DNA from: an uncultured Eubacteriales bacterium
GTDB lineage: Bacteria; Bacillota; Clostridia; Lachnospirales; CAG-274
Reading direction: 5' to 3'
Length of the DNA stretch: 8,069 nt
NCBI GenBank assembly: GCA_902497185.1
Contig: CABVEG010000068.1
Span: forward strand, 1-8,069
Within the stretch, counting starts at the first letter, position 1, and each line of letters opens with the position of its first letter. A program made the translations under genes and the position numbers. Shown here piece after piece: positions 1 to 6,707 of this stretch. The notes beneath the pieces were generated by a model. That model saw nothing but the letters and a program-made list of their open reading frames with translations. It made no database searches and had not been told where the DNA came from.

Positions 1-263
1 ATCAGAAAAGACTAAGTGATGAAATGAGTATAAAGGAATCTTCCGCTTCAAGTATTGTAAAAACTATGATTAAAAATAATTTTATATACAAGGAACAAAG
101 CAAAACTGATGGAAGAAATCAAATATTAAAAATTACGGAAAAAGGTAAAGATGTTTTTAAAAAGCTTAAAAGTACCGCCAAAAAGGCTGAAGAAGATCTT
201 TATGGTCATTTATCTGAAACAGAAAGAGAAGAGCTTACAATAATATTAAAAAAACTGGTTTAA
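1..263 (+). CDS. MarR-family transcriptional regulator, C-terminal part (5' end outside window)
   Basis: The reading frame is open from the first complete codon at position 3 and ends at TAA 261-263, so the gene starts upstream; the ATG at 24 is internal, because the residues before it (QKRLSDE) already belong to the DNA-binding domain. The 86 visible residues cover the end of a MarR winged helix: a short helix (LSDEM), the recognition helix (IKESSASSIVKTMIKNNF), the wing with the characteristic Asp-x-Arg (TDGRNQILKITEKG), then two C-terminal helices rich in Lys and Glu that normally form the dimer interface. MarR proteins bind palindromic operators as dimers and usually repress neighbouring transport genes until a small ligand binds. 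Its position just upstream of, and in line with, an RND efflux operon makes it the likely local regulator; that link is inference. No terminator is visible after it, so some read-through into the efflux genes is possible. Confidence 0.88.
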   Translation, partial: QKRLSDEMSIKESSASSIVKTMIKNNFIYKEQSKTDGRNQILKITEKGKDVFKKLKSTAKKAEEDLYGHLSETEREELTIILKKLV

Positions 264-291
264 TTTTAATTAATTTTTAATGTTGCGTTTA

Positions 292-319
292 TTATTACTT
301 AATTATTATAGTTTATACT
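292..319 (+). promoter_or_regulatory. Probable promoter of the efflux operon
   Basis: A good -10 box, TATACT, lies at 314-319, which would place the transcription start near 326 and give a leader of about 28 nt before the ATG at 355. The best -35 match at suitable spacing is weak (TTATTA at 292-297, 16 bp spacer), which would fit a promoter held at low level or needing help. An alternative is TTGCGT at 283-288 with TATTAT at 304-309, but its 15-bp spacer is short. The ten bases TTATACTAAA around the -10 box recur at the much clearer promoter at 6192-6220, which supports the choice. The surrounding DNA is so AT-rich that chance matches are expected. Confidence 0.4.
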
Positions 320-327
320 AAAATTAT
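302..327. promoter_or_regulatory. Imperfect palindrome, candidate MarR operator
   Basis: Centred between 314 and 315, ten of thirteen base pairs are symmetrical; the core is TAGTTTATACTA (309-320), with mismatched pairs at 308/321, 313/316 and 304/325. It covers the proposed -10 box, so a bound dimer would block RNA polymerase. Its size and position suit a MarR-type operator, and a MarR gene lies immediately upstream. Only the symmetry and position are seen. Binding is inference, and such symmetry is not rare in DNA this AT-rich. Confidence 0.35.
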
Positions 328-354
328 CATATATTATTATATTAGGAGGTTAAT

Positions 355-1833
355 ATGAAAAAGTATATCAGGATAACAGCTTTGGTATTGTGTGCTGCAA
401 TGCTTGCAGGCTGTGGAGGCAAGAAAGGCGATATGCCTATGATGGAGGAAGAAGCTAAGGCAACAAGTGTTGAAATAGCAAATCCTACACTTAATACCGT
501 AAAGGATGAATATATGTATTCAGGTACAATACAGGCAGCAGAAACCGTTGATGTATCTGCTAAGGTATCAGGTACGGTAGAAGCTACATATTATGAAGTT
601 GGAGATACAGTAACTAAGGGTGCGGTTCTTTACAAAATTGATGATACTGATTATCAGAACAGCTTAAAGAGTGCACAGGCATCATTAACAACTGCAAATG
701 CAGGAGTTCAGTCTGCAAAGACAGGTGTTGATACAGCAAATGGTGCTACAATGAAGACACAGCTTGAAAGTGCAAAAAATGCTATTACATCAGCTGAAAC
801 AAATCTTGAAAATAGTAAGAAATCCTTAGAGGATGCTGAAATTTCCATTACAAATGCCCAGACAAATTATGATAAGGCAAAGAGTGATTATGATATTAAT
901 AAGCAGCTTTATGAAGTTGGCGGTATTTCTGAGGATACTCTTGATACATACAGAATTTCTTATGAGCAGGCAGAAAATGCTTTAACTACAGCTCAAAATT
1001 CAAAAACTAAGGCAGAGCTTGCAGTAAAGAGTGCTGAAGATACTCTTTCACAGGCTAAGACTACATATGATATTCTTTCAAAGGAAACAACTGCTGAAAA
1101 TGCAAGAAAAGCAAAGGATAGCCTTAATTCAGCACAGGCTTCACAAAAGTCGGCTTCCGTTGCTGTTGACAATGCAAAGCAGCAGATTGCATACTGTACT
1201 GTAACAAGTCCTATAAGCGGTACTGTTCTTTCAAAAAATGTTACTACAGGCGCAATGGCAAGTGGTGTAGGCTATCAGATAGTAGATTTAACATCTCTTA
1301 ATGTTGAGGTTAATGCTTCAGAGCAGATAGCAACAAGTGTTATGGTAGGAGATGCTGTTACTATTAATATTCCGTCTATGTCAACTGACGGAACCTTTAC
1401 CGGCTCAATTACTGAAATTCCACCGGGAGCAAATGATGACGGTACATATACTATAAAGATTAACATTCCTAATACAACAGGCGAATTAAAGGCGGGTATG
1501 TTTGCAGAGGTTTATTTTGCTAAATCTACAAGTGACAATGCTGTAATTGTTCCTAGAGATGCTGTAATGGATAATAATGGCGAGGAATATTATGTATATG
1601 TTGCAGACGGAAATACAGCTAAGAAGGTTGAAGTAACTGTAGGTATTGATACAGGAGATACTATTGAGGTAACATCAGGACTTACAATTAATGATAAGGT
1701 TGTTGTTAAGGGTCAGACTTATCTTGCTGATGGTGATGCTCTTAATATAGTATCAGATAATGGTGTAGATGTTGAGCCTGTTACTGAAGCAACTACAGCT
1801 CCTGCTGACGGCAAGGAGGCTAAGAAGAAATGA
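355..1833 (+). CDS. RND efflux periplasmic adaptor (membrane fusion protein), lipoprotein
   Basis: This 492-residue protein is the adaptor that would couple the RND transporter to the TolC-like partner. It begins with a lipoprotein signal peptide ending in LAGC, so Cys20 should be lipidated and anchored to the outer face of the cytoplasmic membrane. The first half of a lipoyl-like domain follows (about 63-100, with SGTVEATYYEVGDTVTKG), then an Ala/Ser/Thr-rich helical hairpin (about 101-279), the second lipoyl half (about 280-300, SPISGTVLSKNVTTGA), a beta-barrel domain (about 310-390) and a membrane-proximal domain (about 395-466). A low-complexity tail ends in KEAKKK. At the hairpin turn, Leu185 and Ser192 fit the Arg-x3-Leu-x6-Ser tip motif known for TolC-docking adaptors, but the Arg position is Ile181. 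It is longer than E. coli AcrA (397 residues), mostly through the hairpin. The start is fixed by AGGAGG at 344-349, five bases before the ATG. The 3' end overlaps the transporter gene by 4 nt. Confidence 0.93.
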   Translation: MKKYIRITALVLCAAMLAGCGGKKGDMPMMEEEAKATSVEIANPTLNTVKDEYMYSGTIQAAETVDVSAKVSGTVEATYYEVGDTVTKGAVLYKIDDTDYQNSLKSAQASLTTANAGVQSAKTGVDTANGATMKTQLESAKNAITSAETNLENSKKSLEDAEISITNAQTNYDKAKSDYDINKQLYEVGGISEDTLDTYRISYEQAENALTTAQNSKTKAELAVKSAEDTLSQAKTTYDILSKETTAENARKAKDSLNSAQASQKSASVAVDNAKQQIAYCTVTSPISGTVLSKNVTTGAMASGVGYQIVDLTSLNVEVNASEQIATSVMVGDAVTINIPSMSTDGTFTGSITEIPPGANDDGTYTIKINIPNTTGELKAGMFAEVYFAKSTSDNAVIVPRDAVMDNNGEEYYVYVADGNTAKKVEVTVGIDTGDTIEVTSGLTINDKVVVKGQTYLADGDALNIVSDNGVDVEPVTEATTAPADGKEAKKK

Positions 1834-4800
1834 TAAAAGTTTGTATTAAAAGAACCGTTACGGTCATAATGATGACCTTGGTTATTCTTTTAGGAGGTAC
1901 AATAGCCTATAATAACCTTGAGCTTGCTATGACCCCTAACATAGATTTGCCTGTAGCGCTTGTAATGTGTACTTACACAGGAGCAGCTCCTGAGGAAATG
2001 GAGGATCTTGTTACTGAACCTATTGAAGAAACACTGGCAACTCTTACAGGTGTTGACACAATTACATCCAGTACATCAACAGGCTCATCAATGGTTATGA
2101 TTCAGTTTGTGGACGGTACAGATATTGATATTGCTACAAATGATATAAGAGATAAGCTTGACAGAGTAAAAAGACAGCTTCCTGATGATGCAGATGATCC
2201 TACAATAATGAAGTTGGATATGAATTCTACAACTATTAGTGTTGGTGTTACAAGTGATAAGTATGATGTAGATACACTTTATAATTTACTTGATGAAAAT
2301 GTTTCATCAACATTTGAAAGAATTGACGGCGTATCATCAGTATCATTATCAGGTGGTACTGATACTGAGGTAAGAATCATTGTAGACCAGAATAAGATGG
2401 AAAACTATGGCGTAACAATGAATAGCATTGCTTCAGCACTTTCTGCTGAAAATACTAATGTTCCGTCAGGTGATTTAAAACAGGGTACAACTGATATATC
2501 TCTTAGAACTGTTGGTGAATTTGATTCTATTGAGGATATTAAAAATACATTTATAACAACAAGCGGCGGCAATAAGATTATGGTTAAGGATGTTGCCGAG
2601 GTTAAGGAAATGCAGAAGGATAAGGAATCCAAATCCCTTATAAACGGTAAAGAGGGCTGTACATTTTCTTTATCTAAGCAGAGTGATGCAAATATTGTAA
2701 CTGTAACAGATAATGTTGTCAGTGCAATGGCAAAAATACAGGAGGATTATCCTGATTTTGAAATGACATTACTTACTGATACAGCAGATTACATAAAGTT
2801 ATCTATTAACAATATGGTTTCTACTGCATTCCAGGCTGCTATTATAGCCGTTTTAGTACTTTTAATTATGCTTAGAAGTGTAAGAATGGCTCTTATTATA
2901 GGTGTATCTATTCCTACATCTATATTTGCTACCTTTGGACTTATGTACTTAACAGGTATGTCATTAAATATGATGTCCCTTGGTGGTGTAGTTATTGCCA
3001 TAGGTATGTTGGTTGATAACTCGGTTGTTGTACTTGAAAACATATTTAAGAAAAAAGATGAAGGTATGAGTGGTCCTGATGCGGCTTATTACGGAGCATC
3101 AGAGGTTTCTATGGCTATTACGGCATCAACACTTACAACGGTAGCCGTATTCCTTCCACTGACATTTATGCAGGGTACAATGGGTCAGTTAATGAAGGAA
3201 ATATCATACACTGTTTGTTTTGGTCTTGGCGCTTCATTATTTGTTGCTCTTACATTTGTTCCTATGGCATCAGCAGTTCTTATGCGCCATGAGGGCAAGA
3301 AAGATGGCAAGGGTATATTCAGCAGAATTATTAATAAACTCGATACAGTTGTAGGTGCATTCCTTGACAAAATGGATTATGGTTATTCAAGACTTATTCA
3401 TACTTGTCTTAACCATAGAATCAGAACTGTTGCTATAATATTTGTTATATTTATTGCATCCTTATTTAGTGTTCAATTTGTTGGCTCTGACCTTATGGCA
3501 AGAACTGATGAAGGTAATGTAAGCGTTACTGCAACAATGCCTAACGGTACAGATTATGAAACCTGCGAGGCAATGCTTAATACACTTCTTGACAGAATAG
3601 GTGATGTTCCCGAAGCTGAAAAAATGGATGCCCGTATAGGCGGAGGCGGTATTTCTTCATCTTCAAGTACAACTGTTTCCATTAATTATGACGTAGGTGA
3701 TAAGGAAGACAGAACAAGAAGTACCGAGGAAATTGCAAATGAAATCGAGTCAAAGCTTCAAAATATTGCCGGCTGTGAAATTGAAGTAAGTGATGAAGGT
3801 TCAGCAATGGGCTCTATTGGCGGCAGCGGCTTTAATGTAATGATTAAGGGTGACGATAATGATACCCTTAGAGAAATAAGTGATGAGTTAATAGCTGAAA
3901 TTTCTCAGCTTCCTAATGCAAAGGATGTTGAGTCATCAATGGATGATGCATCATCTGAGGCAAATATTGTAATTAACAGAGCAAAGGCTTCACAGTATGG
4001 TCTTACAACACAGAGTATTGCAAGTGCCGTAAGTGCTGCAAATTCAGGTTCAGTAGCTACTGAGTACAAGACAGATGGTACTGAAATTGATGTTAGAATT
4101 ATGTATCCTGATGATAAAATTGAATATATTAAGGATTTAAATAACCTTAGTATAACAAATTCTCAGGGTATTGCAATTCCTTTAACAGAGGTTGCCTCTG
4201 TTGAAATGGGTGAGAGTGCTTTAACCATTTCAAGAGAAAATCAGCAGAAATATATTGAGATTACAGGTGAAATTCAGGGACTTGATACAAGCTCACAGCA
4301 GGCTCAGGTACAGCAGATACTTGACAATTATGTATTCCCTGAGGGTTACAGCTATGAGTTTGGCGGTATGATGGAAATGATGGCTGAAACATTCTCCAGT
4401 TTGTTTACTTGTATTGTCGTAGCAATTATACTTGTATATATGGTTATGGCATCACAGTTTGAATCATTTGTTTATCCGTTTATTATAATGTTAGCAATGC
4501 CTTTGTCTATTACAGGTGGTATTGTTGGTCTTTTGGTAACAGGCAATTCCCTTACATCAACGGCTTATATGGGTCTTATAATGCTTGTTGGTATGGTTGT
4601 TAACAATGGTATTGTTCTTGTTGACTATACAAATCAGCTCCTTGAAAGAGATGAAAATCTTGGTGTAAATGATGCCCTTGTAATGGCGGCACGTTCAAGA
4701 TTGAGGCCAATTCTTATGACAACTCTTACTACTGTAGTAGGTATGGTTCCTGTAGCTCTTGCTATAGGCTCAGGTATGGAATCAAATCAGGCTATGGGTA

Positions 4801-5003
4801 TTGTAATTGTATTTGGTCTTACTATCGGTACTATGGTAACATTGGTATTTATTCCTGTGCTTTATTCAGGAGTTAATTCAATAAAAAACAGAATAAGAAG
4901 AAATAAAAACCGTAAGCGTAGAGTTTCTGCAAAGGATGACGCTAAAAAGGCAAGAAGAGATGCCAAAAAAGCATTTAAGAAAGGGGTAGTAACTAATGAA
5001 TAG
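1830..5003 (+). CDS. RND efflux transporter, AcrB/HAE1 family
   Basis: The 1057-residue protein has the full length and two-fold layout of the AcrB family, proton-driven pumps for drugs, bile acids or other amphiphiles. Membrane segments are visible near residues 9-28, 329-348, 353-373, 380-403, 427-449, 460-482, 531-550, 853-874, 880-903, 911-933, 957-980 and 988-1012. Large extracytoplasmic domains lie after the first (about 30-328) and seventh (about 551-852). TM4 carries GMLVDNSVVVLEN: Asp396 matches AcrB Asp407, but the Asp408 position is Asn397. TM10 has GMVVNNGIVLVDY, with Asn925 where AcrB has Lys940. Arg957 and Thr964 in RLRPILMT match Arg971 and Thr978. The proton relay is therefore of a non-AcrB type, found in many RND proteins. 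The protein ends in a very basic tail of about 40 residues. The start ATG overlaps the adaptor stop (ATGA), with AGGAGG at 1814-1819 inside the adaptor gene. Substrate cannot be told from sequence. Confidence 0.95.
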   Translation: MIKVCIKRTVTVIMMTLVILLGGTIAYNNLELAMTPNIDLPVALVMCTYTGAAPEEMEDLVTEPIEETLATLTGVDTITSSTSTGSSMVMIQFVDGTDIDIATNDIRDKLDRVKRQLPDDADDPTIMKLDMNSTTISVGVTSDKYDVDTLYNLLDENVSSTFERIDGVSSVSLSGGTDTEVRIIVDQNKMENYGVTMNSIASALSAENTNVPSGDLKQGTTDISLRTVGEFDSIEDIKNTFITTSGGNKIMVKDVAEVKEMQKDKESKSLINGKEGCTFSLSKQSDANIVTVTDNVVSAMAKIQEDYPDFEMTLLTDTADYIKLSINNMVSTAFQAAIIAVLVLLIMLRSVRMALIIGVSIPTSIFATFGLMYLTGMSLNMMSLGGVVIAIGMLVDNSVVVLENIFKKKDEGMSGPDAAYYGASEVSMAITASTLTTVAVFLPLTFMQGTMGQLMKEISYTVCFGLGASLFVALTFVPMASAVLMRHEGKKDGKGIFSRIINKLDTVVGAFLDKMDYGYSRLIHTCLNHRIRTVAIIFVIFIASLFSVQFVGSDLMARTDEGNVSVTATMPNGTDYETCEAMLNTLLDRIGDVPEAEKMDARIGGGGISSSSSTTVSINYDVGDKEDRTRSTEEIANEIESKLQNIAGCEIEVSDEGSAMGSIGGSGFNVMIKGDDNDTLREISDELIAEISQLPNAKDVESSMDDASSEANIVINRAKASQYGLTTQSIASAVSAANSGSVATEYKTDGTEIDVRIMYPDDKIEYIKDLNNLSITNSQGIAIPLTEVASVEMGESALTISRENQQKYIEITGEIQGLDTSSQQAQVQQILDNYVFPEGYSYEFGGMMEMMAETFSSLFTCIVVAIILVYMVMASQFESFVYPFIIMLAMPLSITGGIVGLLVTGNSLTSTAYMGLIMLVGMVVNNGIVLVDYTNQLLERDENLGVNDALVMAARSRLRPILMTTLTTVVGMVPVALAIGSGMESNQAMGIVIVFGLTIGTMVTLVFIPVLYSGVNSIKNRIRRNKNRKRRVSAKDDAKKARRDAKKAFKKGVVTNE

Positions 5004-6165
5004 AAAAAGAGTAATATGCGGTATAATGGCGGCTGTTATGCTTATGCCTGCATATAGTGCATCGGCAGCAGTTAAGAGCAAAATATACAATACTTCCGGA
5101 GGAAGAACAATTCTTGGTACATCAATAACAGGTGAAACTTATTCAAATGACCCTGCGGACATTAAGGATTTAACTGTTGATCAGGCAGTTGAAAAGGCTA
5201 TTAATTACAGCAGAAATCTTAAAAATATTGATGAAAATATTGATATAGCCGAGATTGATGAAAAGGTTACAAGATATGCATGGCAGTCAACAGATGATGC
5301 TACAACCAGTGTTACATATTCTGTTTCATTAAGACAGCTTGCAAACAGCCTTAAAAATTATAACAACAATAAAGAAGTAGAAAAGGAGAAAATAGTTTAT
5401 AATGTTACTCAGCTTTTCTACGGACTTAAGGATGCTGAAAGAAGTATTGGGCTGTATGACGAACAGATTGAATTAACTAAAAGACAGCTTGAAATTTACA
5501 AGGTTATGTTAAGCGTAGGTAAGATGAGTCAGGTAGAGTATGATGGATATGTTACTGAATGTGAAAACCTTGAAGCAAGCAGACTTAGTATTGAAAATTC
5601 AATCGATTCAACATTCAGAACATTAAATCAGCTTATGGGTGAAAATGTAAATACAAAATACAACATTGTTGTTGATGGTATGGAATTTGAGCCTGTAAGC
5701 TCTGAATTGAATATTAGCGGAGCTGTTGCAAAAGCTCTTGCTACAAACCAGTCATTAAAGGAGCTTGCTGATACGGTTGACCTTGCAAAGTATACTAAGG
5801 ATACTTATTACTACAGAGATCTTACCGGTGAAACTAACAGTAATAAAGAAACCATTGATTCAAACTATGCTCAGGCATCAAGAGGATATGAAGATGCAAA
5901 GAAGAATTTAGTTGTATCAATTAATGGTATTTATGATGATATTAAAAATGCTGAAAGCGAATATAAGCAGAATGCTTCAAAGCTTAAGGATATGCAGTCT
6001 CAGCTTACAGTTAAGGAAACTCAGCTTAGCCTTGGCAAAACCACTCAGATTGAGGTTGATGCATATAAGCTTACTATTGAACAGCTTGAGGCTGAAATGG
6101 AGTCAGCAGTACGTTCTTATGACTTACTTGTAAGACAGTTTAATAATTCAGATTTAGTTTATTAA
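4996..6165 (+). CDS. TolC-like exported protein, apparently without beta-barrel strands
   Basis: This 389-residue protein is the third member of the efflux set. A Sec signal peptide spans residues 1-24 with an Ala-Ser-Ala cleavage site before Ala25. The rest is mostly helical and contains two copies of the TolC/outer-membrane-efflux repeat: about 58-216 and 236-382. Each copy ends in the family's typical pattern, seen as MLSVGKMSQVEYDGYV (171-186) and QLSLGKTTQIEVDAYK (343-358). In E. coli TolC each repeat carries a pair of strands that form the outer-membrane barrel. Here those stretches shrink to short linkers near residues 94-111 and 270-290, about 30 and 48 residues shorter than TolC by hand alignment from memory. 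This suggests a helical tube with no membrane barrel, fitting a cell without an outer membrane. The gene overlaps the transporter stop by 8 nt, with AAGGGG at 4981-4986. Family assignment is firm; the actual role in a monoderm is inference. Confidence 0.85.
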   Translation: MNRKRVICGIMAAVMLMPAYSASAAVKSKIYNTSGGRTILGTSITGETYSNDPADIKDLTVDQAVEKAINYSRNLKNIDENIDIAEIDEKVTRYAWQSTDDATTSVTYSVSLRQLANSLKNYNNNKEVEKEKIVYNVTQLFYGLKDAERSIGLYDEQIELTKRQLEIYKVMLSVGKMSQVEYDGYVTECENLEASRLSIENSIDSTFRTLNQLMGENVNTKYNIVVDGMEFEPVSSELNISGAVAKALATNQSLKELADTVDLAKYTKDTYYYRDLTGETNSNKETIDSNYAQASRGYEDAKKNLVVSINGIYDDIKNAESEYKQNASKLKDMQSQLTVKETQLSLGKTTQIEVDAYKLTIEQLEAEMESAVRSYDLLVRQFNNSDLVY

Positions 6166-6191
6166 GTTATAAACTCATATTTATAAAGCTA

Positions 6192-6220
6192 TTGAAAAAC
6201 CTCTTCCTTTGGGTTATACT
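6192..6220 (+). promoter_or_regulatory. Sigma-A promoter of the second operon, embedded in the terminator
   Basis: TTGAAA at 6192-6197 and TATACT at 6215-6220 are separated by exactly 17 bp, each one base from consensus. The -35 box overlaps the A-run of the terminator and the -10 box sits in its loop. Initiation would be expected near 6227, within the right arm, so the new transcript would lack the left arm and could not form the terminator hairpin. The leader would be about 26 nt and carry the ribosome site GAGGAG at 6239-6244. Confidence 0.72.
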
Positions 6221-6238
6221 AAAGGCAGAGGTTTTTTT
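6195..6238 (+). terminator. Rho-independent terminator of the efflux operon
   Basis: The left arm (6200-6210, CCTCTTCCTTT) and right arm (6221-6231, AAAGGCAGAGG) pair over two 5-bp blocks separated by one T-C mismatch, around a 10-base loop. Five A residues before the left arm can extend the stem into the run of seven T residues at 6232-6238. It lies 29 bases after the TolC-like stop codon. The run of A before the stem would also favour termination on the minus strand, but no minus-strand gene is seen. Confidence 0.9.
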
Positions 6239-6252
6239 GAGGAGTTGTTTAT

Positions 6253-6702
6253 ATGATTAAAATGGTTATATCTCCGGAATATTTTGGAAATAATGATAAA
6301 AAAAGTGATATTAGAATGCAGCTGAAGAGTTTGGGCGCTTATGATATAAATGTAGATGATGAAAGCGGCTTTGTAACTGCTTTAATGACTTTGGAAAATT
6401 ACGAGAATTTTGTTCTTGGCTTGAAAAGAAAGGTTGAGGATACTGCAAAAGGTATTACTAAAAAATATAAAGGTGTAATTTCCGTAGCATATAATCCTGA
6501 TTATACTGTGTTTAGTCTTACTGTCAGTAAGCTTTCAAAAAAGGATAAAAATTCAATTTTGTTTGATTTGTTTACTGCAAGTGCAACATATCAGGTGATT
6601 AGTGGTATACCCCAGACTGATACATCTATTAAGGTTAAATTTTATAATGAGGATAATGCTCTTATAGATTGTATCGATACTTCAAAATGTAAGGAGAAAT
6701 AA
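6253..6702 (+). CDS. Unrecognised 149-residue protein
   Basis: I do not recognise a family. The predicted protein has no signal peptide and no membrane segment, so it is probably cytoplasmic. It reads as alternating strands and helices: a helix near 17-27, a strand around 39-46, a helix about 48-67, strands near 74-81 and 84-92 (KGVISVAY and YTVFSLTV), a helix about 98-116 and a strand at 125-131 (SIKVKFYN), which resembles a compact alpha/beta fold. Two Cys (140 and 146) lie at the lysine-rich C-terminus; there is no obvious catalytic motif. The gene is convincing because it has GAGGAG eight bases before the ATG, a strong promoter just upstream, and codon use like its neighbours. It is the first gene of an operon, five bases before the metallo-beta-lactamase gene, but that context does not reveal a function. 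Confidence 0.82.
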   Translation: MIKMVISPEYFGNNDKKSDIRMQLKSLGAYDINVDDESGFVTALMTLENYENFVLGLKRKVEDTAKGITKKYKGVISVAYNPDYTVFSLTVSKLSKKDKNSILFDLFTASATYQVISGIPQTDTSIKVKFYNEDNALIDCIDTSKCKEK

Positions 6703-6707
6703 ATAAT

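Noticed and set aside
24..26. ATG as the start of the first gene
   Set aside because: The frame is open upstream to the window edge and the preceding residues fit the MarR DNA-binding domain, so this Met is internal.
264..290. Possible terminator after the MarR gene
   Set aside because: The stretch has T-runs but no GC-containing stem; the only symmetry is AT-only and too weak for a credible terminator.
655..1191. Repetitive-looking DNA in the adaptor
   Set aside because: Similarity comes from Ala/Ser/Lys heptads of a coiled coil; there are no exact tandem DNA repeats that would indicate a repeat array or CRISPR.
1166..1195. TTGACA followed by CATACT at 18 bp, resembling a promoter
   Set aside because: It is inside the adaptor's coding sequence at the end of the hairpin, with no gene start nearby; the codons encode conserved family residues.
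1275..1466. Minus-strand open frame of 63 codons inside the adaptor gene
   Set aside because: It is a shadow of the adaptor reading frame, without a ribosome site or recognisable protein features; the same holds for minus-strand frames at 2405-2632, 2789-3043, 3185-3370, 4878-5090, 6662-6859, 6744-6989, 7346-7567 and 7649-7831.
1892..1897. Perfect AGGAGG early in the transporter gene
   Set aside because: No suitable start codon follows at the right distance, and the bases encode the TM1 residues Leu-Gly-Gly-Thr. A translation pause is possible but nothing here shows it.
5912..6133. Plus-strand open frame of 73 codons in another frame inside the TolC-like gene
   Set aside because: It lies wholly within the conserved second TolC repeat, has no ribosome site, and its Leu/Met-rich product is what a shifted helical coding sequence yields.
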